Below are positions 1 through 11,000 of a stretch of DNA of 64,000 bases, one piece after another. The notes under the pieces were generated by a model, which did not search any database, was not told the DNA's origin, and was given only the letters and a program-made list of their open reading frames with translations. How positions within the stretch are numbered: position 1 is the stretch's first letter; the number at the start of each line of letters is the position of its first letter. The DNA is from Thuidium tamariscinum (lineage: Eukaryota; Streptophyta; Bryopsida; Hypnales; Thuidiaceae): NCBI GenBank assembly GCA_947034885.2, contig OX344750.2, forward strand, positions 38,426,821-38,490,820, written 5' to 3'. Both the position numbers and the translations under genes were made by a program.

Positions 1-480
1 TTTTTAAATATATAAAAATACAAAACTTGAAAAAACTTTTTGGTGATGATATTTGACCAAAAAACTCACCAAAATAATGTTTTATACCTTTAGAAAATAA
101 TGCAAAATGAAGCTCTCTTTGTGGACTTCTACAACACTTAAAAATAATTATTTTTAAAATTACTTTGTACAATAGGTATAAGTCTACTAGGAGACCATGC
201 TCTCCAAATTTTAGGACAAAATTTGTTTTTTTGGAGATAAATGGTGCTAAAAACCCCCTAAATTGATTACTGTGAGAAATTTTGGGGGCTATTTAAAAAT
301 AATAAATTATTTTTAAGAAATCTCCAAAATTCATTTTAGATACATAATAGCTATGAGTAGCTTTCCTATAAATTTTGAATCATTTGGAGCTAAAACACAA
401 AAGTTATGGCTAAAAGAAAAAGAAAAAAATAGGGTGTGACGAAACGCAACAAATAGTATAAGTGTTTCTTGCATTCACCC
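1..480 (-). mobile_element. TIR element family B, copy B1, cut by the left window edge
   Basis: The right terminus (about 437-480) matches the ends of three other copies in this window (B2, B3, B4). Its inverted form begins GGGTGAATGCAAGAAACACT. The stretch at 345-420 matches, in inverted orientation, 10455-10545 of B3. Full-length copies are about 730-860 bp, so roughly 400 bp lie left of the window. No coding capacity is visible. The terminus abuts the gypsy fossil, which suggests insertion into it. Confidence 0.55.
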
Positions 481-1400
481 ATGGTTCCTTGATGTTGTAC
501 AATGATCAATTAGAGCTTTAGTACAAAGCTCTTCAAATGCCCCAAGAAACTTTCTTCCTCGGTTTGTTAATACCTCACCTAGAGCCCCAAATCTAGCCAA
601 TACTCAACTAAAGAAGGCCATTGTTGCTAATGCCAAAGAATTTTGTGGTAGTGCTACCAACTCAATCCATTTGCTGAAATGTTCTACCATTACAAGTACA
701 TACTTAGCTCCACGTGATATAATCGTCAATGGTCCGGCAAAATCAAGACTCCACCTATAATCTAATTTCATAATTGGTAAAGATCGTAGTTGAGGTATTA
801 AAGTGTTGAAGCTTGATCTCACTCGATCACAAACTTTACACCTTCCGACATAGATAGCTACCTTTTGTCTTATGCCCATCCACCAATACAATCCACGTAA
901 CATAGAATATATATGACGTACACCAAAATGACCCAACTCTTCATGAATTTGACATATCAATTGAAGACGTTGATTAGGCCTAGGAACAACTCTTCTAGTT
1001 CCATCTGGCCATCTTCAAAATATAAGGCCCCCCTCCCAATGAAACCAAGCCAAACAATGGCCTATTTGGTCTTTTTCTTTAGATGTAATATTCAGTAGAA
1101 ATTCTCCACGTTGAAGACCATATAGAATACTTTGATCCTTCCACATATCAATGGTAATTTGAAATCCTCTTTCATCTAGATCCTTGTCAACAACATCCAA
1201 TTGTATCTCTCCTAAATCTTAGCTAGAATTTCCTTCATCCATGCCAAATAAGATGAAGCATGCCATCCTAGCACTACTTCTTGATCACATGTGCCATACC
1301 ATCGAGCACCAGTCAAATCCTCTTCGAAAGGACTTGGATTGAGATTCAAGCCATTTGCATCCAAGTTCTATAATCCCGCCTTGTGGACTATGTCAAAAAT
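481..1400 (-). mobile_element. Ty3/gypsy LTR retrotransposon fossil (pol fragment)
   Basis: On the minus strand the translation resembles the 3' half of a Ty3/gypsy pol gene. The parts, in order, are the RNase H-integrase linker (about 1230-1390), the integrase zinc-binding H2C2 region (about 820-1000, with GHFGV and CKVCDR), and the integrase core (about 481-800, with WSLDFAGPL and HFSKW). No LTRs, gag, protease or reverse transcriptase are seen. The copy is broken, with a few interruptions, and is truncated at both ends. It looks old, and element B1 adjoins its end. Confidence 0.85.
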
Positions 1401-1785
1401 CATACTCTTGTAATAATTACAATTTATTAGGATCAAATTTTGAAGATTTTACTTTGCAAATATTCTATGATTCAAGGGAGATTGGTATGTCTTGACCTCA
1501 AAAAGTAACCTTTCAGTTCAAAAATGACCCTTCAAAACACGTCTTGAATAAAGAAGTAGAATATACATCTTCAAAAATCACAATTATTAGGATCAAATTA
1601 AATGAAACTTAAATTTTTTTTTGTGATAATCACAAATATTCGATTTTCAATTGATTACAACAAAAATTCAATTTCTGAGATTTTATTGAAATTGAAATTT
1701 AAAAAAAGGGTTTATGACTAGTTGATCTACCACATGGAGATGTGCAACAGCCCTGTTCACATTTGAGTCCGCGGAAACAAGGATT
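1401..1785. other. AT-rich intergenic stretch
   Basis: No gene is visible. A short phrase containing ATTAGGATCAAATT occurs twice (about 1427 and 1586), suggesting a small old duplication. The GC content rises sharply after about 1740, at the presumed promoter and leader of the next gene. Confidence 0.4.
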
Positions 1786-2670
1786 GATTCCAACTCTTGT
1801 AAAGCCCTAGTTCTCCGAAACCCCAGTCCTGCTCATTCCTCCCTCCTTAGACTTGGCCTGCATGAGATTGCGCACCATCGCCCGCGCTCGACGGATCTGC
1901 GCTTCGCCAACACTTCCTTCAGCTCCACCTCTCGATTCCCGTTTCATCGCGCTTTTCCGTGTCGGATTTGGTGCCATCTTGCAACCTCTCCAGCTTTCGC
2001 ATTCTTGCATTGCTGCTGTCTCTGTGATCTCGCATAGTTTACGGTACGGTAGGGTTACCCTTTGCCAAATGCAATGTCTACAGTTGATTTGTTGCAGGGA
2101 TTATTTTCTTTTGATTGAGAATTGCTTCCTTGGAGGTTGTAGGAATTTTCTTTGGAGATTTGAATGAAATTCGCTAAATTTGTTGGTACTGGAGTTAGAT
2201 GTGTGGCGGTGACTCGTGTTTTCAATTCTTATTAGTTCATTGTGGATTCGTATGCCCTGTCTTCTGCGGACTTTATCTGACAATGACGAATTTATTGATC
2301 AAGAAATTCGAATGGGATCAAATTTTGATACCACCTGAATCAGTGGCTAATGTTTCATTTGTCGGTGAAAATATAATTGAAGATGTCCCCGACTTTCCGT
2401 ATGACTTACTGAGACTGCTAAGTTCTTTTTCTGACGAAAGCTTTTATTGGATCCGATTCCGGCCATTAGTCGTAATCTTTTTATTAGCATTCAGTGTGTA
2501 GAAGGGAGGTCTCAATTGTATTAAAGAGTCATTCCTCAACTTCTTTCTGCAATTTTCGAATGCTAGAACTGTTGCGTTTTTTTCTGCTACTTCAATTGAA
2601 TATTAAGAAGCTCCTAACGGTTTGTGATAATGTGCAGCTGTGAAAGAGCTGTGTAATACCCTTGGGAGTC
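1786..2670 (+). promoter_or_regulatory. Probable promoter, 5' UTR exon and 5' UTR intron of the 2671-3743 gene
   Basis: A GC-rich stretch (about 1786-2043) with a CCCTAG/AAACCCC telo-box-like leader resembles a plant 5' UTR. A donor-like GTACGG lies near 2043. A clear acceptor (TTTGTGATAATGTGCAG) ends at about 2638, only 32 bases before the ATG at 2671. This suggests a leader intron of about 600 bp. An upstream ORF from an ATG at 1862 has an Arg-rich, mitochondrial-presequence-like composition, but after splicing it would probably meet a stop. I infer the transcript; nothing here proves it. Confidence 0.45.
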
Positions 2671-3743
2671 ATGTCTGGAGTTCTTATTCGTGAACTTGGA
2701 GGCCACGGTCGTCTCCAACTTCGCCTCTTTGCCTTCTCTCGTTCCCTTACTACTGTGGTAAGGATCTTAACGGCATGTTTGATATTAGGTGTTGGTCTGA
2801 GACACCATGTAATGTAAGGTAGAGGATGCTAAGATCATCATGGACCCGATCCCGTCTATTATACTGACCCAGCAACTCATCTAGTTATGCACTTGAATGG
2901 CCTTCAATTAGCAAGTTGAGTGTAAGCATGACTCGGCTTAGCGTCTACAGCAAGTGTTCTGTGAATGAAAACGGGGTTGCCTACTGCCTCTTTAGTGATT
3001 TACAACCTCCCTCTTTCAATGGACATTGTATAAGATTCATACTTTGTGATAAGGATTCGAATATTTTTCGGCTCTTGCACCCAGAGATCTCTCAAACACC
3101 ATAGTCGTAAATATGTTAGAATGCTTAAGTGATGCAAATGGTATCGTCCACCTTACGGCTATCTTAAAGCTAGTACTGCTCGAGAGTACTTTCTGACTCC
3201 TTTGTAGGTCTAGTTGTTTAATTACTGCAAGTCTGCAACTATTTTCTTGAGAGTTACGATTGGTTTTCAGATGTTGAGCCATACGCTTGACTTATTTTCA
3301 GCCTAAAAGAAAGTCTATATATCATCTAACAGAGCCTTTTTTTTACGATGTTACTGTCGCAGGCCCAGGATGCCCAGGATGCCGGCGTTCAAAAGAAAGG
3401 TCGGGGAGGGTTGATTGGCGCCACTGCTGTTTTGGCTGGAGCTTCAATAGTAGGAGGATCTTACTACGCCATGACAAGGGAACCTACACCAAGAGTTCTT
3501 CCTCCTGTGACTGTGCAGAGCTTGCCTTCAGCTGCTCCCGCTCCTCCCGTTCCAACCCCATTCGCTCCTCCAGCCATTTCTGCTCGTGATGAATTACTTC
3601 AGAGGGTGGAGAGTCTGAAATCGGAGTTGGAAGATCTACGGAAGCAAAAACGCGACAAACTCGTTGATATGAAGAAGAAAGCAATCAAGGACGAGATTCA
3701 CACCATCCATACTGGCCTTGCTGCTCTGGACAAAAAGCCATAA
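2671..3743 (+). CDS. Small predicted mitochondrial membrane protein with C-terminal coiled coil (155 aa)
   Basis: Two exons: 2671-2757 (29 codons, donor GTAAGG) and 3363-3743 (126 codons plus TAA, acceptor TTACTGTCGCAG), joined in phase 0. Residues 1-28 are rich in Arg, Leu and Ser with one acidic residue, as in a mitochondrial presequence. Residues 46-66 form a Gly/Ala-rich hydrophobic segment (start GGLIGATAVLAG), probably one membrane span. Residues 70-105 are Pro/Ala-rich. Residues 108-150 are highly charged heptad-like sequence (ELLQRVESLKSELEDL), probably a coiled coil. I infer an inner- or outer-membrane-anchored protein whose coiled coil makes protein contacts. I do not recognise the family and give no function. 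The start is chosen because the ATG follows an apparent 5' UTR acceptor and the reading frame carries across the intron. Confidence 0.7.
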
Positions 3744-5259
3744 AATGTAATGCTTTTGTCTGCCTGTAGTGGAGGAACCCTTGAAACAATGACAAGTTGC
3801 TCATCTGGTTATGGCCATGAATCTTCTTTGATACAGTGATTCGCAGGTGTGAGGTTGACAACAACCCCTAATCATGCTCGATGATCAAAAGTTGACTGAA
3901 GGACGATTGGGCATGACATAACAGAGTTGAATGTACATAGAACTCTATTGTATCCGTCAGAATTGCTGTAGCATTGCCTTACCATTTAAATGTCTCCTAC
4001 TTTCGAATTTTATGTGCGCAAGGTGATCACTCACTGAAGTGCTTTGGAATCGAATTGATCAGGACAGCCTTTTTCGAACCTGTGAACGTCAATTTGTGGA
4101 ATGCATGACGACTCTGGTTTTCATTCTCATAAACTGAGGCATGGTTTTGCAACTTTCTTCTCCATTTTGTAGCTCACAACTTCACAAGTCTTTAGATTGT
4201 CTTTCAACAAGAGTGTCTTCAATAAGTTTTTATTGTTTGAAGAACTTTTGGACAATAAAAGTATCCTTGAAGTCATCTCTTGTTTATCACATTGTATGTT
4301 TATTTCACATCCTAAGAACATGTGTATGTGAAAAATTTAAGGAGATAATTAAATCACATATGTATCCTTGTGAGATAATTGCATCCCTCCAAATTCAAAT
4401 CTTCAATCAAATCGATCATTGGAGTTTCACAACAAGAGGTAGCTTGAGATACAGAGGTTATTTAATAGATGAAGTCTATTGATGGTTTTTAACATCTTTA
4501 GTCTACTCATTTTGCCCTAAGAAATGAATTACCATCAAAAACTCAACAAACTAAATCTTAATTTTCAAATCAAAGCAACCATTGGAGTTATAGGACAAAA
4601 GATATGAATGTTGAATGTTGAAACATGTGTTGAAGACTTCTTTTAAATAAAAAATATAACACCTTTCTTAATAGAAACTATAATAAGTTCCCTATTCACT
4701 TACATTTAGGTGCACTTACTCAAACCAATTTCATACTTAGAACATGAATCAAGAATGCATTTAGAGTACTCCACTAGGGGACACATTAATTAGAATTCTT
4801 GACTAATTCATAAATTGCCCAAATAAGACATAAAAAGGACTATATGACGTTGAAATCTTCTTATCAGCACTAATAAAATACGATAAAAATTAAGCATTCT
4901 AAGAATCATGATCCCCAAATCAGATATTGACAAGGAAGAAACAACACTGTCTTTGAACATGAAAGCCTAGGACAATTTTAGGTACACTTCAAAAATTCAG
5001 TAGTGAAGGAATAAATCATAGAATTTACACAAATCCTCTTTCCATTGCTCACCAGATCCCAAATTTTTTTTGTCAATTTCATAGAAAAAGAAGCCATGAG
5101 ATATCCTGAGAATGTATTTGATAGCATTTCAGCACGAACTTGAACAAATTCTGTTTTCAAAGTAACTACCACAAAGAAGAAATCGATGCAAATATTGTAA
5201 ATCTTGCTCCTACCTCACTAGATATGTTGTGCATTTTGCTGAGGGCTTGAACAAACAAA
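3744..5259. other. 3' flank and AT-rich intergenic stretch
   Basis: The first 250-300 bases are probably the 3' UTR of the gene ending at 3743. The rest has only short, low-complexity open frames without recognisable motifs. No RNA gene or transposon end was found. Confidence 0.4.
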
Positions 5260-5876
5260 CAAACACTTGATTCAAGGAAGCTGAATTCGATTTCGTTGAA
5301 GGTGCGGGTGTCTGAGAGTCGACCAATGGCGTTGCAAAACACTTGATTCAAGCCTGTTGAGTTCGACTGATTTCGTTGAAGGCGCCGGTGTCTAAGCATC
5401 AAATGGAGTTGCAAAATTAAATACATGATTCAAGACAGCTGAGTTCGATTGATTTCGTTGAGGTGCGGGTGTCTGGGCATCAAATGAATGGCGTTGCAAG
5501 CACTTGATTCAAGGCAGCTAGCTGAGTGAGTTCGATTGATTTCGTTGAAGGCGCGGGTGTCGTCTGAGCATCAAATGAATGGCGTTGCAAAATTGAACAC
5601 ATGATTCAAGGCAGCTGAGTTCGATTGATTTCGTTGAGGTGCGGGTGTCTGAGCATCAGATAAATGGCGTTGCAAACACTTGATTCAAGCCAGCTAGCTG
5701 AGTGGGTTCGATTGATTTCGTTGAAGATCGATGCGGGTGTCGTCTGAGCATCAAATGAATGGCGTTGCAAAATTGAACCCATGGTTCAAGGCAGCTGAGT
5801 TCGATTGATCGATTTCGTACGTTGAAGGAGCAAGTGTCTTGAGCCTCGATCTATCGATCAATGGCGTTGGATGGGG
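5260..5876 (+). repeat. Minisatellite of about seven 77-103-bp units, each carrying ATG-GCG-TTG or a close variant
   Basis: About seven degenerate units begin near 5260, 5341, 5424, 5501, 5600, 5677 and 5780. Each has the order ATTCAAG, then GTTCGATTGATTTCGTTGA, then GCGGGTGTCTGAGCATC, then ATGGCGTTGC. Short units (start CATGATTC) and longer units with an added GCTAGCTGAG alternate, giving a dimer period near 180 bp. The last unit runs into the ATG of the ORF at 5861, so the repeated segment contains a copy of that ORF's start-codon context. Confidence 0.85.
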
Positions 5877-6271
5877 CAAAGAGGGTCATGACAGGAGCCA
5901 GCAGCTGGCCCAGCGGGCTTCCCTTGCCCCGCCATGGGACAACCAGGCTCGTGGTCGCTACTTCCACCCCAGGACTGCGTCGGCGTTGGCTTCCCTCCGG
6001 ATCCACAGCGTTGCGGTCCAGGCTCGGCATCTCCCGCCGCGCACTTGGGGGCTTGAATGTGAGGCTCACTTCCACACGAGCTCGAAGCATAACTCTCCGT
6101 CGGGGAATTGTTGGGGTTCTCCATCTACAGGTGCCAGCAGCTGTCATGAAATTCCGTTTAACCCCCCAAGTGTCCAGACTCATCTCCAGAATTAACAACT
6201 TTGGGAAAATGGCATCAAAAAGGACTGTTTGGAAGAAAATTTTGGAATTGAGATACAAGGCAAAGCTGTAG
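5861..6271 (+). CDS. Unassigned GC-rich ORF (136 aa), possibly a targeting-peptide exon
   Basis: This open frame starts at the ATG created or preserved by the last minisatellite unit. The first 90 residues are rich in Arg, Ser, Leu and Gly with almost no acidic residues, as in organelle transit peptides. A donor-like CTACAG/GTGCCAG lies near 6129, so the real exon may end there. The stretch is also open in other frames on both strands, as expected for a GC-rich island, so strand and frame are uncertain. I recognise no domain and no downstream exons. It may be a decayed gene fragment. Confidence 0.25.
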   Translation: MALDGAKRVMTGASSWPSGLPLPRHGTTRLVVATSTPGLRRRWLPSGSTALRSRLGISRRALGGLNVRLTSTRARSITLRRGIVGVLHLQVPAAVMKFRLTPQVSRLISRINNFGKMASKRTVWKKILELRYKAKL

Positions 6272-6810
6272 AATTTCAATTGCAGATTCTATCCATATAG
6301 TTAGATTCACCAATGCTATCACTAATTTTTTTCTATAAATTTTGGAAGGAAAAATTCATAATTTCTTCTAAATTCAATCACAAGCAAAATATTGTCATTT
6401 TTTGAGTGAGTTTTGTTGGAATGGATTTGAAAGGAGGTTCTCTAAACAAGGTGATTTTTCCAAATTTTTGTGTTCTTTAAATCTATGACCTTAGTTTTGC
6501 AATTCCAAGTTTGAACTAGAGTCAATTCAAGTCAACCACTTGACATACTTCCACATTTGTAATTTTAGAAAAATATGTATTCTACTAACACCAAATCCAA
6601 CCCTTAGATAGGACCACAACTTCATAAAGTATCTCTAAAAATTAGGATGATTTTCATCCAAGCTGTCTAGAAATTGAACATGGGAGCGCTCTAGAGTTAA
6701 GTGTAGTGTAAAAGTTTAGTGTGTTGTAAACAAGAAATAACCCAAAACTACATAGGGGTCTTTAGGGTTTGAAAAGGTAAAAAAATTGCAAAATCTGTTA
6801 TAACACCATA
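6272..6810. other. AT-rich intergenic stretch
   Basis: No coding sequence, RNA gene or repeat end was recognised between the GC-rich ORF and element B2. Confidence 0.35.
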
Positions 6811-7668
6811 GAGTGATTGCAAGAAATCCTTGTCCTATTTTTAGTCACACATTCATTTGGAAGTTGTTAAATTGTACTATAAGCATTGCAAAATTGATTG
6901 AATGAAGATAAAATTCAAAAATTAAGCTTTCTATAGCAATTAAAAATGTACTTGAATTATTTCAGTTTTTTCAAAATTAATTCATTAGGTGAAATTAAAT
7001 TTTGAATACATGTCACACATATGGTTTTGGTGGGTTTATAGTAGTATCGAGTATCTTTCTTTTTGAAGAGTTACATTGTCAAATTTGGTATGTTAGCTGT
7101 TCCAATAAAAATACACCTTTCTAGGAAAGGAATTTTCAAAAACATGTTTCAAGTGTGTTTTCATTAGCCTAAAGTATGCTATATTTAGGTTGAATCTTAT
7201 TTTGAATTAAAAATGGGTTTTTAGTTCTAGCTTTCATTCTTTCTTTGTTCTTAGTTGGCAACAATGGCCATTTTTAATATAATTTTTTCAAAAAAAATTT
7301 CTAATTCCAAAAATAGAAATGTAAGAGTCTCATTTTCTATCATAAATTGTAGCCTATGGGTCAAAATAGTAGTTGAAGGTATACTGAAAGAGACAATAGT
7401 AATACTTAGGGCCCCATAGAGCCTCCAATCCATCAATGTAAATTATTTTTATATGGTAAATTAAGTTATACCTTCCATCCTAGCCTTCTAATGATGAACA
7501 TTACAAACTGCCAAAGTAGTAGATTTAAAATCCAATTGACCATCTAGATTTCATGTTTGATGCCTTCTACTACTCTACTAGTACTAAAAATGACTTGTAG
7601 TACACAAAGCACTAAAATGTTGAAAGTAAGAAATGCAACAAATAGTAGAAGTGTTTCTTGCAATCACC
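6811..7668. mobile_element. TIR element family B, copy B2 (858 bp)
   Basis: The left terminus GAGTGATTGCAAGAAATCCT and the right terminus (inverted: GGTGATTGCAAGAAACACTT) form imperfect TIRs of about 30 bp. The 5-bp sequence CCATA flanks both sides (6806-6810 and 7669-7673) and is a probable target duplication. The interior is AT-rich and non-coding and is similar to B3. This is a non-autonomous DNA transposon; the superfamily is not assigned. Confidence 0.65.
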
Positions 7669-8034
7669 CCATACTAAACTTTGGAAGTGCACAATCCTAG
7701 TAATAAAGAAAGAATCAATGTTGTATAGGTATTCAATTTATTCATATTTGATTAACATAGGAATTCATTTTTTTGTCTACATCTCATTTTGGCTATAGCC
7801 ATAGAAAAAGATTGGGCTAGAATCAACACACTTTGTTGCTTTGGACAACTTGACATAGACATTTTGTAATATAATTGTCTAAAATTTGGACATTTGTTGA
7901 TGCTTCAAATTTATTCCTTTGGATGACTTGATTTGGATGTGTTTTAAATATATTTGTGTTGATTTGGACAATTGTTGTTGCTTTAGACATACTTATTTGG
8001 GCCCTCTCTTTCCTACTAGTGTATTAGAAAATTT
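7669..8034. other. 3' flank of the phosphofructokinase gene
   Basis: AT-rich sequence without recognisable genes lies between element B2 and the stop codon of the minus-strand PFK gene. It probably includes that gene's 3' UTR. Confidence 0.35.
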
Positions 8035-11000
8035 TCATGTTAATCCATGGATTGATGGCCTTACCTTCTCTAAGCGTAAGTTGAAGCTCTTTTGCCTTTC
8101 TGGAGGAGGGTGTGGTGGTACACCACCACTACCCTTCCTACCTTCGCCGGGCTTCCAACTTGCTCCTATTCCACTACCACCTTGTTTGTTGTAGGTTGGC
8201 GTCATGAACTCTGGTTGCCCGGTGGAAGTGACACAACGTTGATACATGTTGCTTCTAGGATCGACCATGCGAGGCTTTTTTATCACCTCGGGAATGGGCA
8301 AGAAGCAATAGTGTGTATTTACCACCCCTACTGTAATGTTGGTGTATCCCGCAAAGGCACCATGAACCTGTATAGAACCGACATTCATTAGCTTCTAAAG
8401 CATGTTAGCTTGGAAAGTTGGAATTACTAACTTATTGGCTCTAGATATTGCATCAACTTTTGAAAAATAACATTTAACCCCTAACTACCCAGTTGACCAT
8501 ATATGGATGATTTTGAAATTTCAAGCCTATTTCTATATAGGCAGTTAAATTTCTTTGATTACTAAAAAAAATTCGAGCAGTTTTAAGAGTTAACTATTGA
8601 AAACTTTCATTTTTCACTTATAAAAGGACATTTGTTTATTAAGAGGTCTTCAAAGGCATACATGTACCATAAGTGAAGAATAAAGCTTGCCAATTTTACT
8701 TCATTTCCTAACTCTACACAACGTTTAGCAATTTCACTTGATTTGAGATCTAAGAAATTGTTCATATCCATTTGCTTTGAGAATGGTTCCAATGAAGAGA
8801 ATAAAATGTTTCATGATATTCACCATTGAAAATTTAAACATGCAACTATTGATTTGGAGGTATTTGCAATTTCTATTTATAAAAAATAATTGCATTTCAA
8901 CAATTGCAAGGTGGATTGTGTAATGAATTTAATAGCTTTTCATGTGACATTAACTCTTTTAGAAGTGAATTTTTTGTGTGCTAACACTCTTTTTAGTTGT
9001 TCATGTCAGCTCCAATTCAAAAAAAAATTATACGCAAATTAGAGAAACATTGAGCAAAAAGGTAACAACTAAATATAGAAAATATATTGCTCTCTTGTTA
9101 AAATCTCACAACCCCTATGCAATTTTGCACTCAGAATTTGTGTACTTACTAAAAGACAAGCTCTTTAAACATCTATACACTCGGTTAGATTTTGGAAAAA
9201 AATCAATTTGCTTTATTAGAGATGATTACAAGCCAATGCACTTTTTTCTTAGTCAAAACACACTGGGAAAAGCTTGGGCATTTACAAGTGACATCCATAG
9301 TTCCATATGGATAAATATTAAGAAAATTTGTACAAAAAGTTTAATCATATATTAGTTGTAAGAAAAGATAGGAATACTAATTAATATAGATGGAGGATGA
9401 TTACTGCATTTTGACCCAAGATGCTGCAAAAAATGTGGTCAGAAGCGTTACAAGCCCTAGCTCTGATCATGTACGTGGGATCAATGTATTTCACATCCAC
9501 GGGAAATTTTATGTTTCCAAAATGGGACTTCACCTGAAAGTGCCAATTGTAAGGATCTTCACACATCCTTCATCCACCATCAATTAGAATATTTTGATAT
9601 GAAAATACATTTGAAACACCCAAAACCGTCCAAATAAGGAATTCAGCATAGTTGGAGGCAACGTTTTCTAAAAATGGTATTTTTCTAGTATTAGCGAGTG
9701 AAAATCATGAATATTAAAAAAAAATTAGATTTTTCGGATACAATATGTAATTTCTACAAATTTTCAAAGTGTTGGCTCCCTAGACCTATGGAACCGTCTT
9801 GTAGGAGTGTAGGTGCCCCCCAAAATTGAACTGTGCAAAAATCAGTACTTAGCCAACCAAATTTTCTTATGTGTCCTTCAGTTCTGTCAGCAAATTACTA
9901 TCATACATGTGGCGAATACATTAAGGGAAGTCTACTGACGCATTTGGCTGAAGCTACAGTCCACTACAAGAAATAGGTGCGGGAATGGGTGTTTTGCCCT
10001 TACTTTGAAGCCCACTTTGAAGAAATTTGAAAGAATTATAGAAAAAAACATAGAAGGATTTATACTTTACTTCTCGAGGAATTGAACAATTTTATAGCAT
10101 TATGTAGCCTCTTTGGTCCTACCTTGTCGTAGAAAAACTTTCCAACGTCTCCAAGTATAGGATTTCCAGAAGCATCGGAGCCTCCCACCCCTTCCATCAT
10201 GTTCTGCACCATTGAAATGGAGACACCAATTGGATTTTATGATCTATTATTTAAATTTCAATTATTGACACTATTCTATCATTCTCAAATGGGTTGGGTT
10301 GGACACAAGAACACGTTTCCAAAGGTCTTCTTTGCATTGGACTAAATAGAACTTGTTATTCAATGCTTCCTACAAGTTCTAAAACATTGCTTGAGCTTCA
10401 AAGAGTATTAGCATGTGAATGCAAGTAGCACTTGTACTATTCTTTGCCACAACTTAAGTGCTGATCTATTTTTTGGCCATAACTTTTGTGTTTCAGCTCT
10501 AAATGACTTAATATTTATAGAGAAGGTACTCATGACTATTATATACTTTTCCTAATTTTTTCCTAATTTTCAAAAATATTTTAATATAAAAAAAATACTA
10601 GTGATTGAATGTCACAAAATAATGACAATTTGGAGGGTTTTAGTACTATGGAGTACCTTTGTTGAAAAGTTGCCTTATGAAATTTTGCAAAGTACTTCCT
10701 ACTATAGAAATACAACTTTCTAGGAGAGGGATTTTTGATTGCCTATTGCAATAAAGTTCTGCATAGGCCTAAAATGAGAAACATTCCCAATGAATTTTTG
10801 AATAATAAAAAATAAAATTTTGCTTTTTATTTCAATATTTAAAAAGGGATCCAATCTAGGAACAATGTCCATTTTTTATATAAATATTTTGAATGGCTTA
10901 AGTAATTTCCAAAAATAAAAATGTGAAACTATGATTTTCTAGCATAAATATGGGCTTCTATCTTTGAGTAGGACTCTAGGGTACACAATAGGACTATACA

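Noticed and set aside
1807-2010. Minus-strand Lys/Arg-rich ORF over the GC-rich leader
   Set aside because: It overlaps the probable plus-strand 5' UTR, is open in other frames too, and has no motif; no minus-strand exons follow.
2199-2501. Plus-strand 100-codon open frame
   Set aside because: It lies between the leader and an acceptor at about 2638, so it is most likely intron sequence; the composition is not protein-like.
5260-5876. GGTTCGATTGATTTCG-like phrases as a tRNA T-loop
   Set aside because: They are part of the minisatellite unit; no cloverleaf can be formed.
9962-9990. CACTACAAGAAA, resembling a CACTA terminus
   Set aside because: It lies within repeat R, whose second copy reads CATTGCAAGGAA and continues past it; no partner end or 3-bp duplication.
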